A program made the position numbers and the translations under genes. From the NCBI RefSeq assembly GCF_900141845.1, contig NZ_FQZB01000007.1, positions 248,001 through 312,000 on the forward strand: 64,000 nt of DNA, given 5' to 3'. Origin of the DNA: Clostridium cavendishii DSM 21758 (GTDB taxonomy: Bacteria > Bacillota > Clostridia > Clostridiales > Clostridiaceae). The notes under the pieces were generated by a model. The model saw only the letters and a list, made by a program, of their open reading frames with translations, was not told where the DNA came from and did no database searches. Below, piece after piece: positions 27,284-35,977 of the stretch (within the stretch, counting starts at the first letter, position 1; each line of letters begins with the position of its first letter).

Positions 27284-27781
27284 ATGCAAAATCTTAATTT
27301 GAAGTATGGATATATGGTTAAACAGCTTTTTAAAACTGAGAATCGGATTGTTGAAGAGTTATGTGAGAAGTGTTCAGATTATTATATATTACATGATGGA
27401 ATAGTACCATCTAAAGAAGAAATAGATGAAGTGTTTACGGCTTTGCCACCAAATAAAAATTATGAAGATAAGTTTGTTTTAGGAATATATAAGTTTGACG
27501 AGTTGGTGGGCATAGTTGATATTATAAAAGATTATCATATTAGTGGAGAATGGATGATCGGATTAATGATGATTGAACTAAAGGAACGTAGAAATGGATT
27601 AGGAAGAATGGTACATGAAGCATTAATTGCATGGGCAACTTCATTTAGAATAGGAGTAATTGAAGATAATTATAATGGTATTAAATTTTGGTCTGCCTTA
27701 GGATATACAAAAATTAAAGAAGTTAATATGAAATTTAAGATAAAAACACATATAGTAGATGTCATGAGATTAAAGTTTTAG
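27284..27781 (+). CDS. GNAT-family N-acetyltransferase
   Basis: A 165-residue GNAT acyltransferase. The central strand FDELVGIVDIIKDY is followed by WMIGLMMIELKERRNGLGRMVHEAL, which contains the acetyl-CoA pyrophosphate loop (here RRNGLG), and the C-terminal IEDNYNGIKFWSALGYTKI is the usual N..(A/G)..FW...GF region. The ATG at 27284 is preferred to a TTG at 27269, because GGAG lies ten bases upstream of the ATG. The substrate is unknown. It may be co-expressed with the preceding DUF2087 regulator. Confidence 0.85.
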   Translation: MQNLNLKYGYMVKQLFKTENRIVEELCEKCSDYYILHDGIVPSKEEIDEVFTALPPNKNYEDKFVLGIYKFDELVGIVDIIKDYHISGEWMIGLMMIELKERRNGLGRMVHEALIAWATSFRIGVIEDNYNGIKFWSALGYTKIKEVNMKFKIKTHIVDVMRLKF

Positions 27782-27906
27782 ATTTTATCACAAAGGTTAA
27801 AATTAATATAAGTTTTGTTATATATAATACTTAATGTATCTCAAAGTAGTAAATATATAGGAATTGATTGTAAAAGTGGTATATAATTTTTTAATATAAC
27901 AGGATT

Positions 27907-27940
27907 AAAGTTAACTGAAAATAGTAGGTTAACTTTTTTT
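27907..27940 (+). terminator. Terminator after the acetyltransferase gene
   Basis: AAAGTTAAC pairs with GTTAACTTT and a T run follows. Confidence 0.8.
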
Positions 27941-28015
27941 ATTTAAAGAATATGGAACCAAATAGCGGAGAAATACATCTTATTAATGAAAAGACAATAA
28001 GAGGGAGGAAATAGA

Positions 28016-28561
28016 GTGTTTTTAAATAGAAAAATAGATATAGATACTAAAGAAAAAACTATTGTTGATTATGTGGCACAAGCTATACAAGGAGATAAGG
28101 ATGCCTTTTGCTATCTTATAAGGTACTTTGAAAAAGATATGAATGCTATAGCAATGTGTATATTAAAGGATGAAGCAAATGTGGCTGATGCTATAGGTGA
28201 AGGGGTATTAAAAGCTTACAAGAATATAAACACACTAAAGAATTTAAATGTTTTTAAAAGCTGGTTACTTAAGATTATAGTTAATGAGTGTAATGCTATT
28301 TTAAGAAAAAATTCTAAGCTTGTAGTATTAGACAAGAATGATTTTGAATTTATAGAATGCAATGATAAATATGAAAACTTAGATATAAAAAGAGCTTTAG
28401 AAAATTTATCGCCTAAACACAAGATAATAATAGAACTTTATTATTATCAAGATATGTCAGTAGAAGAAATAGGTAATATTTTAGAAATATCTGAGGGCAC
28501 AGTTAAATCAAGACTATCAAGAGCAAGACAAAATCTTTATCAAATGCTAAGGGAGGTTTAA
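28016..28561 (+). CDS. ECF-type RNA polymerase sigma factor
   Basis: A 181-residue sigma-70-like protein with region 2 (~residues 20-90, IGEGVLKAYKNI ... FKSWLLKIIVNEC) and region 4 (~125-175, LSPKHKIIIELYYYQDMSVEEIG then SEGTVKSRLSRARQNL). It lacks regions 1 and 3, as ECF factors do. The start is GTG at 28016 with GGGAGG seven bases upstream. The DUF4179 gene starts three bases after its stop, the common sigma/partner arrangement, so the partner probably controls its activity. Confidence 0.92.
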   Translation: MFLNRKIDIDTKEKTIVDYVAQAIQGDKDAFCYLIRYFEKDMNAIAMCILKDEANVADAIGEGVLKAYKNINTLKNLNVFKSWLLKIIVNECNAILRKNSKLVVLDKNDFEFIECNDKYENLDIKRALENLSPKHKIIIELYYYQDMSVEEIGNILEISEGTVKSRLSRARQNLYQMLREV

Positions 28562-28564
28562 AAA

Positions 28565-29995
28565 ATGGATAGGTTAGACAAGCTTATAAAAGAGAATAAG
28601 AATAATATTGAAGTTAGCGAGAAGGTCCATCAGAGGCTAGAAGATACTTTAAATATAATAAAGAATGATACTAATCAAGAAGAGCAAAAAATAAAATTAG
28701 AAAAGAGAAAGACAAAAATTAACTTCAAAAAGGCAGTATTGGTGGCAAGTATTACTTTAGTTACATTAATATCAGTTGGAATTAAGTTTGATGTCTATGC
28801 AAAATTTGGAGACTTGATGAAAAAATTTGAAAAGCAAGGAGATGTACCTGAAAAGGTAGAACTTTATACAAATGTTATAGAAAAAAGTATAGAGGATAAT
28901 GGATATAAAGTTAATATAGAATGTATAATGGCGGACTCTCATACTATAAGGTTATTTTATGATATAGCGTCAGAGAAAAATGAAAAGCAAAAGCCTGGAA
29001 TATGGGGCGAAAAAATGCTTATAAATGATAAAAATTTTTCTGAGTATGGGTGGATATCTGGAGAAGGTCATGATGTTCAAGATGATAACAAGAAATGGTC
29101 AGGAAACATGCTAGTTTTAAGGTTTGAAAAAGAATTACCAAAAAACTTTAATTTTAAGTGGAATATTAATAATATATCAAAACAGGAAGGAAAATGGAAT
29201 TTTAATATTAATGTAGATGGAGAAAAAATAGCTAAGGAAACTATAGTTAAGGATGTAAATAAAGATGGAAAATTACAATTTGCAGACTTTAAAGTTAATA
29301 AGGTAGAAGCTTCTCCTGTAGAATTAAAAGTTCAAGGGGAGCAGATTATAAATGATTCAACTGTGAAAATATTAGGTGATAGACAGCAGAATTTTGATTG
29401 GTATGGTATAAAATATATTGTAGTAGATGAAGATAATAAAATATTACCTTTAGCTACTGGAGATTTTTGTGAATGGTGGAATGGGGGGCAGTATAAGAAA
29501 AATTATACTTGGTCCTATAAAGTGAAAAATAAAATACCAAATAAAATTAAAATAATCCCTTGTGATAAATTAGAGATATTTGGTAATAATTCTCATGAAT
29601 ATGATCAGTTTGATGTAGGTGAAAAGGATATTCCTTTATATGAAGGTAAGAATGGAGGTTTAGATATTAAATCTATTGAGGATAAGGGGGATTTTTTAGA
29701 GGTTAACGTTAAAATTAAAGGTTATTTAAGATTTGAGTTATTAAATAGCTTAGTTCTAATTAAATCTGATGATAAAAATAAAGTATATCCAGAAGAATCA
29801 TGTTTTAGTGAGGAATCAAGAAAATATATAAATGAAAATTTAGATAAAGAAGAACATAAGTTAAAATTTTATAAATTCGATGGGAAAAGCAAAAAATATT
29901 CTATAAGGTTTAAGGCAGGACATAAAGGTAGTTATATTGATAAGATTTATAGGGTTTATGAAGATAAATTTATAGATGTTGATTTAAATAAATAA
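28565..29995 (+). CDS. DUF4179-type membrane protein, putative anti-sigma factor
   Basis: A 476-residue protein. The first ~50 residues are cytoplasmic and charged, one membrane helix is at about 53-73, and ~400 residues are outside. The part just after the helix (YTNVIEKSIEDNGYKVNIECIMADSHTIRLFYDI) matches DUF4179, a domain coupled to ECF sigma factors in Firmicutes. The likely role is to hold the sigma factor at the membrane and respond to an outside signal. It is encoded immediately after the sigma gene, with GGAGG in the sigma gene's last codons. Anti-sigma activity is inferred from context. Confidence 0.8.
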   Translation: MDRLDKLIKENKNNIEVSEKVHQRLEDTLNIIKNDTNQEEQKIKLEKRKTKINFKKAVLVASITLVTLISVGIKFDVYAKFGDLMKKFEKQGDVPEKVELYTNVIEKSIEDNGYKVNIECIMADSHTIRLFYDIASEKNEKQKPGIWGEKMLINDKNFSEYGWISGEGHDVQDDNKKWSGNMLVLRFEKELPKNFNFKWNINNISKQEGKWNFNINVDGEKIAKETIVKDVNKDGKLQFADFKVNKVEASPVELKVQGEQIINDSTVKILGDRQQNFDWYGIKYIVVDEDNKILPLATGDFCEWWNGGQYKKNYTWSYKVKNKIPNKIKIIPCDKLEIFGNNSHEYDQFDVGEKDIPLYEGKNGGLDIKSIEDKGDFLEVNVKIKGYLRFELLNSLVLIKSDDKNKVYPEESCFSEESRKYINENLDKEEHKLKFYKFDGKSKKYSIRFKAGHKGSYIDKIYRVYEDKFIDVDLNK

Positions 29996-29999
29996 TTTA

Positions 30000-30044
30000 A
30001 AATTCACAACTAAATTAAAATTAATTTAGTTGTGAATTTTTTTT
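30000..30044 (+). terminator. Terminator after the sigma/DUF4179 operon
   Basis: A perfect 19-bp stem, starting AAATTCACAACTAAATT and closing with AATTTAGTTGTGAATTT, then a T run. Confidence 0.9.
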
Positions 30045-30069
30045 ATGTCATAAATTTTTGATGATAATG

Positions 30070-30098
30070 TTTACAAAGATGTATTTGGGGTATATAAT
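30070..30098 (+). promoter_or_regulatory. Promoter of the nucleotidase gene
   Basis: TTTACA (30070-30075), a 17-base spacer and TATAAT (30093-30098). The start codon is 129 bases downstream. The leader contains AAAGCG and CGCTTT pieces that could pair, but no known RNA element. Confidence 0.65.
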
Positions 30099-30226
30099 TA
30101 TGTGAAAGCGGTATATTACCATAAAGTGATAATATATGTATTATAGTAATAATTTGTAAAGTAGTATGATGTATCGCTTTAATATTACCTTATATTTAAT
30201 ATAAGGAGATTAAAAGGGGGAAAAAC

Positions 30227-33200
30227 ATGAGAAAAATGTGCAAAATGAAAAGGGTTACAGGTGCGTTACTTACAGTTATGATGACAGCTTATACTGTAAC
30301 ACCAGGCTTTTCAACACTAGTAAGAGCTGATGAACTTCAAAAAGGAGACAAGGTTATTGACTTAGTTGGAATAACAGATTTCCATGGACAATTAACTTAT
30401 GTGAAGGGTGATAAAGTTACTCAAACAGCAGCAATTTTATCTAAAGCAGTAAAAGATGTACAAAAAAGTAATCCTGAAGGAACATTAGTAATAGGTGGTG
30501 GAGATTTATATCAAGGTACTCCAGAATCAAACATATTAAAAGGGGTTCCAGTACAAAAAGTAATGAGTGGACTAGGTATGGAAGTTACTGCACTTGGGAA
30601 TCATGAATTTGACTGGGGATTAGAAACAATAAAAGATGAAACAATGAAAGATGCAAAATACGAAATTCTTTGTGCTAATATGTACAAAAAAGGTACGAAT
30701 GAAAGACCATACAAACCATATAAAGTTATCAAAAAAAATGGAGTTAAAATAGCTGTAGTTGGTGCTATTAGTACAGATACTCCAGGAATAGTTTTAAAAT
30801 CCAGAGTTGAAAATTACGAATTTAAAGATGAAGCAACAGAAATAAACAAAGCAGTTGAAGAAGTTAAAGATGCAGAAAAACCAGATGCTGTAATATTAAC
30901 TATTCATGAAGGTGAGAGAGATGACCCAAAAGAAATTCCTCTTACAAAGGTTGTTAATAAGTTAAAGGGAGTTGATGCTGTATTTGGTGGACATTCCCAT
31001 TGGCAAAAGGATATGATAGTCAAGGATGCGGATGGTAAGGAAAGACCAGTTGTTATAGCAAGTTCTAATGGAAAAGGTTATGTAGACATGAAAATGACAG
31101 TTAAGGCTGATAACACTCTATCATTTTCAGCTCCAAAAACAAACTATAATAATTTATTAAAAGCAAAAGAAGAAGATCCAGAAGCAAGAGCTATAGTTGA
31201 TGAGGCTGTAGCACAAGTTGCCCCTAAATTTGCAGTTGAAATAGGAAGTACAACTAAAGGTTTAAATAGAAGTTTTAAAGGAGACTATGGAGATTCTCAA
31301 CTAGGTAATTGGGCATGTGAAGTAACAAAGAAAGCAACTAAGGCAGATGTTGCAATACAAAATAATGGAGGAATAAGAGCAGATATACCAGCTGGAAAGA
31401 TTACAGTAGGTACAATGTTTAATATAATGCCATTTGATAATGAATTAGTAACTCTTGAATTAACAGGAGCTCAATTCAAAACTTTACTTGAACAATCTGT
31501 TGCTGATACTGAAAAGGGTAAGGCAAGTGGAGTTCAAATAGCAGGTGCTAAATTTGAATATGATATGAGTAGACCAAGTGGTAACAGAATAACTAAGGTT
31601 ACAAAGGATGATGGTAGTGCAATAAAAGCTGATCAAAAATTAGTTCTTGCTACTTCAGACTTTTTATCAACAGGTACAGCTAGTAATCTTACTGTTTTTG
31701 GTGATAAAACAATTCAAGAATCAATCAATAAAACACATCGCTTATTAAGAGATGTATTTGCTGATGCAGTTAAAGAGACTGGAGTTATAGATTCAGCGGT
31801 GGATGGTAGAATAAAAGTAGGTAAAGTAGTTGAAAATGCAGATAAAAATGTACAAATATTAGCTACTTCTGACCTTCATAACAGAATGGTAGCTTGGGAT
31901 TATGCAACAGATTCGGCTAATCCAAAGGGAAGCTTTGCAAAAGTAGCTACTAAAGTGAAAGCGCTAAGAGAGACTAATGAAAATACAATATTGGTAGATG
32001 CTGGAGATGCTGTACAAGATAATTCAGCAGCATTATTCTTAGATATGACTAAGTATCCAGTTCATCCAATGATACAAGGAATGAACAAATTAGGTTATGA
32101 TATATGGACATTGGGTAATCATGAATTTAACTATGGAATACCAACATTAAAGAATTTTATAAAGACTTCAAATGCGAAAGTACTTTGTGCAAATCTTTAT
32201 GATACTGATGGTAAGACAAGAATAGCGGCGCCATATGAAATAGTAGAAAGAGATGGAGTTAAAATAGGTTTTATAGGAATAACAACTCCTAATATAAATA
32301 AATGGGATTCAGTTAACTTAAAAGATTATAAAGTTACAGGTGCAGTAGAAGAAGTTCAAGCAGCTATAAAAGAGCTTACAGGAAAAGTTGATACTATGGT
32401 TGGAGTTTTCCATATGGGAGAGCAAGATGAGTATGATATACCTGAAACAGGTGTTATATCTGTAGCAAGTAAGTGTCCGGAATTATCAACAATAATAGCT
32501 GCACACATGCATATAACTATAGATAAGCATTATGCTTATAAAGGAAAAGCATATGGTTCTATTACTGATAAAACTGGAAAGATTACTTATGTAGCTTTAG
32601 ATAAGGATATAAATTCTACAAATGTAACTAAAGAAGAATATGATGAAGCTGTTAAAAATGGAGTTATGATTGTAGAAAACGGTAAGTTTGCAGAAAACTT
32701 AGGAAAGTTAAATTTAACATTTGCTAATAAAGATGGTAAATACCAATTAACAAATAAAACTTTTGGATTAGAAAATTTGGCTAATGTTGAAGAAGACAAA
32801 GAATTTGTTGAATTATTTAAACAATATGATGAAATTGCTAAACAAGATGCAAAAATAGTAATTGGACAACTTAAAGGTGGAGATTTAGTTCCACAAGATG
32901 TAGTAAAGGGAATACCAGAATCACAAGTAGCTCCAACAGCTATGATTGATTTAATAAACAAAGTTCAAATGTACTATGGAGAAAAAATTTCTGGTAAGAA
33001 AATAGATGTAGCTGCAGCTGCTGCATTTAGGGGAGATGCAAATATTAAGGAAGGTAATATTACTAAATCAGGTACTTCTTTAATATACAAATATGATAAT
33101 ACTTTATATGTAGTTGAAGTTACAGGAAAACAATTAAAAGAATATATGGAATGGTCATCAAGTTACTATAATACTTATAAAGATGGTGACTTAACAGTAT

Positions 33201-34489
33201 CATTTAATCCTAAAATGCCAGGTTACAACTATGATATGTTTACAGGTGTTAAATATCAAATTGATATTTCTAAAAATGTTGGTAATAGAATACTAAACTT
33301 AACAAAGATGGATGGAACAAAAATAACTGATGATATGAAATTAACTCTTGCAGTAAATGATTATAGAGGAAAGAGCCAATTAATGGGCGCTAAAACAATC
33401 TTCAGTGATAAGAGTGAAGCAAAATTGATATGCAAATCAGAAGATAAAATGGGCGATGACGGAAGAATAAGAGACTTACTAAGAAGTTATATAGTAGATG
33501 TTAAAAGCGGAGTTATTACTCCAGAATGTGATAACAATTGGTCAATAGTAGGTAACAATTGGGATCCAGCTCAAAGAGCAGCTTTAATAAAAGCAGTTAA
33601 TGAAGGAAAATTACAACCTAAAGCATCAGAAGATGGTAAGACATCAAATGCTATAGCTTTAACATGGGCTGATGTACAAGCAGTAGGGGGTTCAGTAGAT
33701 CCTAGTAATCCAGTAGATCCTAGTAATCCAGTGGATCCAAACAAACCAGTGGATCCAACTAATCCAGTAGATCCAGGTAAACCTGTAAATCCAACTAAAC
33801 CTGAAAATAAAGAACAAGCAAAAGTTGAATCTAAGCTTGAAAATAATAAAGTTGTTGTAAATAAAATAGCTAATAAAGATGCTGAAAATGTAATTGAAGC
33901 AAAAGATTTAGATAGCAAAAATGTAACTGAAATTGAAATAGGAAATGCTGAAGAAATGAGAGATGGTAAAGGTAGTATTAAAGTGAATATTAAAGATGCT
34001 GTTATAAACCTTCCTTTCTCAGCTATAGATAAAGAGCTTTTAGTTCCAGGTTCAACTGTAGTATTAAGAAGCAAGGTCATAGACAATGCTGATATAGTTA
34101 AGAACTTAAAAGGTGTTAAAAAAGTATACAGCTTTGACTTAATTGTGAAAAATGGAGATAAGGAAACTCAAATTCATAATTTCAAAGATGGAAAAGCAGA
34201 AATAACAATAACATTAAGTGATGATGAATTAAAAGGATTAAATAAAGATAAACTAGCAGTATTCTATTATAATGAACAAACTAAGAAGTTTGAAATAATG
34301 GAAACTAAAGTTGATGGAAACAAGGTTACATTCTTAACTCCTCACTTCTCACAATATGTAATAGCAGAAAAGCAAGATGGAGATAGCTCATTGCCTAAAA
34401 CAGGAAGTGATGTAAATACAACAAATGTTGCGCTATTAGCATTAGGTCTTATAGGACTAGGAGTAGTTGTTATTAGAAGAAAAAAATAA
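30227..34489 (+). CDS. Cell-wall-anchored two-module 5'-nucleotidase / cyclic phosphodiesterase
   Basis: A 1420-residue surface enzyme: signal peptide (~1-35), then two complete UshA/CpdB modules. Module 1 (~40-535) has DFHGQL, GGDLYQG, GNHEFDWG and GGHSH, plus a nucleotide-binding half with NNGGIRADIPAG. Module 2 (~540-1125) has SDLHNRM, DAGDAVQ, GNHEFNYG and AAHMH, plus a diverged second half (AAAAAFRGDANIKEG). Metal ligands look intact in both, so both may be active with different substrates. A PVDPxx repeat linker (~1156-1191), a beta-rich domain, then LPKTG at 1389-1393, a membrane span and RRKK follow. The role is release of nucleosides and phosphate at the cell surface. Confidence 0.92.
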   Translation: MRKMCKMKRVTGALLTVMMTAYTVTPGFSTLVRADELQKGDKVIDLVGITDFHGQLTYVKGDKVTQTAAILSKAVKDVQKSNPEGTLVIGGGDLYQGTPESNILKGVPVQKVMSGLGMEVTALGNHEFDWGLETIKDETMKDAKYEILCANMYKKGTNERPYKPYKVIKKNGVKIAVVGAISTDTPGIVLKSRVENYEFKDEATEINKAVEEVKDAEKPDAVILTIHEGERDDPKEIPLTKVVNKLKGVDAVFGGHSHWQKDMIVKDADGKERPVVIASSNGKGYVDMKMTVKADNTLSFSAPKTNYNNLLKAKEEDPEARAIVDEAVAQVAPKFAVEIGSTTKGLNRSFKGDYGDSQLGNWACEVTKKATKADVAIQNNGGIRADIPAGKITVGTMFNIMPFDNELVTLELTGAQFKTLLEQSVADTEKGKASGVQIAGAKFEYDMSRPSGNRITKVTKDDGSAIKADQKLVLATSDFLSTGTASNLTVFGDKTIQESINKTHRLLRDVFADAVKETGVIDSAVDGRIKVGKVVENADKNVQILATSDLHNRMVAWDYATDSANPKGSFAKVATKVKALRETNENTILVDAGDAVQDNSAALFLDMTKYPVHPMIQGMNKLGYDIWTLGNHEFNYGIPTLKNFIKTSNAKVLCANLYDTDGKTRIAAPYEIVERDGVKIGFIGITTPNINKWDSVNLKDYKVTGAVEEVQAAIKELTGKVDTMVGVFHMGEQDEYDIPETGVISVASKCPELSTIIAAHMHITIDKHYAYKGKAYGSITDKTGKITYVALDKDINSTNVTKEEYDEAVKNGVMIVENGKFAENLGKLNLTFANKDGKYQLTNKTFGLENLANVEEDKEFVELFKQYDEIAKQDAKIVIGQLKGGDLVPQDVVKGIPESQVAPTAMIDLINKVQMYYGEKISGKKIDVAAAAAFRGDANIKEGNITKSGTSLIYKYDNTLYVVEVTGKQLKEYMEWSSSYYNTYKDGDLTVSFNPKMPGYNYDMFTGVKYQIDISKNVGNRILNLTKMDGTKITDDMKLTLAVNDYRGKSQLMGAKTIFSDKSEAKLICKSEDKMGDDGRIRDLLRSYIVDVKSGVITPECDNNWSIVGNNWDPAQRAALIKAVNEGKLQPKASEDGKTSNAIALTWADVQAVGGSVDPSNPVDPSNPVDPNKPVDPTNPVDPGKPVNPTKPENKEQAKVESKLENNKVVVNKIANKDAENVIEAKDLDSKNVTEIEIGNAEEMRDGKGSIKVNIKDAVINLPFSAIDKELLVPGSTVVLRSKVIDNADIVKNLKGVKKVYSFDLIVKNGDKETQIHNFKDGKAEITITLSDDELKGLNKDKLAVFYYNEQTKKFEIMETKVDGNKVTFLTPHFSQYVIAEKQDGDSSLPKTGSDVNTTNVALLALGLIGLGVVVIRRKK
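33692..33799 (+). repeat. 18-bp tandem repeat encoding PVDPxx units
   Basis: Six in-frame 18-base units encode VDPSN/PVDPSN/PVDPNK/PVDPTN/PVDPGK/PVNPTK. It is a Pro-rich wall-spanning linker inside the nucleotidase. The copy number may vary between strains. Confidence 0.9.
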
Positions 34490-34506
34490 TATGATTATAT
34501 AAATTT

Positions 34507-34549
34507 AAGGTACTGAAAATATGTTAAAGATTTTTAGTACCTTATTTTC
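34507..34549 (+). terminator. Terminator after the nucleotidase gene
   Basis: AAGGTACTGAAAAT pairs with ATTTTTAGTACCTT, then ATTTTC. Confidence 0.8.
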
Positions 34550-34610
34550 ATTAAAACAATTTAGTATTTAAATTACAGGTTTATAAGAAATTTTTGAAAT
34601 CAAAGAAGCA

Positions 34611-34639
34611 TTGACAATTTTAGCAAATGGGTCTAAACT
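34611..34639 (+). promoter_or_regulatory. Promoter of the thiamine-precursor transport operon
   Basis: TTGACA (34611-34616), a 17-base spacer and TAAACT (34634-34639), just upstream of a TPP riboswitch. Confidence 0.75.
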
Positions 34640-34671
34640 AGAGATGATAAAGATTATCAAATAATTTAATA

Positions 34672-34752
34672 TACAGGGGAGGTTCACGCCTGAGAGGAGA
34701 TATTATCTCGACCCTTAACCTGATTTGGATAATGCCAACGTAGGGAGTTTTT
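34672..34752 (+). promoter_or_regulatory. TPP riboswitch upstream of the transport operon
   Basis: ACAGGGGAGGTTCACGCCTG, then AGAGG, ACCTGATTTGGATAATGCCA and ACGTAGGGA: a nearly consensus thiamine pyrophosphate aptamer. A strong terminator follows at 34770, so TPP should stop transcription of the transporter genes. It is closer to consensus than the copy at 4560. Confidence 0.97.
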
Positions 34753-34769
34753 ATGCAAGAAAAGCTATA

Positions 34770-34802
34770 AAGCTATACCGTTAATTGGTATAGCTTTTTT
34801 TT
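34770..34802 (+). terminator. Terminator of the second TPP riboswitch
   Basis: AAGCTATACC pairs with GGTATAGCTT around a 7-base loop, then TTTTTT. It is the expression platform. The 132 bases from here to the next gene show nothing further. Confidence 0.9.
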
Positions 34803-34934
34803 ACTTTTATAAGTAAAAATATAAATTATAATTTGGGTAGTTGGACTTACTGGGTTAATTTTAATTATACTTATTAGGTGTTTAGGGAAGAAATAAACTA
34901 TTTATTGTTTTAATGAGAGAAGGAGGAAAAAAAT

Positions 34935-35225
34935 ATGAGGTTAGGAAATGTTAGCTTACAAGTAATACCATTAGTAGAACCAGAAAAAGTATATCCAGTA
35001 GTAGATAAGGTTATAGAATATATAGCTTCTACGGGGGTTAAGTATGAGGTAGGACCTATGGAAACTACTATGGAGGGTGATTTGAAGGAATTATTAGATA
35101 TAGTTTCAGTTGCACAGGATATTTGTGTAGAGCAAGGGGCTTATAGGATAGCTTCAGTTGTGAAAATAGATTATAAACCAGAGGGTGTTACAATAGATGA
35201 AAAAGTTAAGAAATATAGGAAGTAG
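34935..35225 (+). CDS. MTH1187-family thiamine-binding protein
   Basis: A 96-residue cytoplasmic protein with a ferredoxin-like fold family signature: VSLQVIPLVEPEKVYPVVD near the start, TSTGVKYEVGPMETTMEGD-like text in the middle (YEVGPMETTMEG), and RIASVVKIDYK before the end. MTH1187/YkoF-like proteins bind thiamine or its pyrimidine part. Its place as first gene after a TPP riboswitch and before an ABC importer supports that. The last 29 bases overlap the permease gene, so translation is probably coupled. The ATG follows AGGAGG. Confidence 0.88.
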   Translation: MRLGNVSLQVIPLVEPEKVYPVVDKVIEYIASTGVKYEVGPMETTMEGDLKELLDIVSVAQDICVEQGAYRIASVVKIDYKPEGVTIDEKVKKYRK

Positions 35226-35967
35226 AATAGCACCTATAATATTTTTTGTTTTGCTAATAATATTATGGGAGCTTATAGTACATATAAATGGAGTAAAAGC
35301 TTATATACTTCCATCACCTAGTGTGATTATGAAAGCTTTAATAAAGGATTCGGGTTTATTATTAGAACATAGTAAAATAACTATGTATGAAGCTTTTCTA
35401 GGATTTTTAATAGCTATTTTATTATCACTAGCTTTATCTATTATTATGGATGCTTTTACTTTAATTAAAAAATGTCTATATCCATTAATTATAGTGTCTC
35501 AAACAGTACCAATAATAGCTTTAGCACCATTATTTATAATATGGTTTGGTTTTGGAATAATGCCAAAGGTAATAGTTGTAGTTATGGTATGTTTTTTTCC
35601 TATGGTTATCAGTTTAGTTGATGGAATGGCTTCCGTAGATGAAGAATATATTAATCATTTCAGGCTTATGGGAGCAAATAAAATACAAATATTTTTTAAT
35701 TTAAAATTACCTTATGGACTTATAAATTTCTTCTCGGGTATGAGAATAGCTGCTACTTATTCTATAATGGGAGCAATTATAGGAGAGTGGCTTGGAGGAG
35801 AAAAAGGGTTAGGTATATATATGGTTAGAGCAAAGTCCGCATATGCCTTGGACAAGGTTTTTGCAGCAATAATAATAGTAGTAGTTTTATCTATAATATG
35901 TGTTAACTTTATAAAATTTATAGAAAAAATAGCTACACCTTGGAAAAAAATTAATAATAAAAGGTAG
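35197..35967 (+). CDS. thiX: ABC permease of the thiamine-precursor importer (ThiX-like)
   Basis: A 256-residue permease of the SsuC/TauC-like family with about six membrane helices. The EAA loop region is HFRLMGANKIQIFFNLKLPYG (given in part). The substrate protein downstream is ThiY/NMT1-like and the operon has a TPP riboswitch, so the likely cargo is a hydroxymethylpyrimidine or formylaminopyrimidine precursor. The ATG start overlaps the previous gene by 29 bases. The stop is ten bases before the lipoprotein gene. The substrate is inferred from neighbours. Confidence 0.88.
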   Translation: MKKLRNIGSRIAPIIFFVLLIILWELIVHINGVKAYILPSPSVIMKALIKDSGLLLEHSKITMYEAFLGFLIAILLSLALSIIMDAFTLIKKCLYPLIIVSQTVPIIALAPLFIIWFGFGIMPKVIVVVMVCFFPMVISLVDGMASVDEEYINHFRLMGANKIQIFFNLKLPYGLINFFSGMRIAATYSIMGAIIGEWLGGEKGLGIYMVRAKSAYALDKVFAAIIIVVVLSIICVNFIKFIEKIATPWKKINNKR

Positions 35968-35977
35968 GGTGAAAGTA

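Noticed and set aside
33692..33799. Tandem repeat as a possible CRISPR or VNTR locus outside genes
   Set aside because: The 18-base units are in frame inside the nucleotidase gene, without spacers; they encode a Pro-rich linker.
33571..34086. Opposite-strand open frame with GSTGL-type repeats resembling a collagen-like protein
   Set aside because: It is the antisense of the PVDPxx tandem repeat in the nucleotidase; it has no ribosome site and the forward frame is clearly coding.
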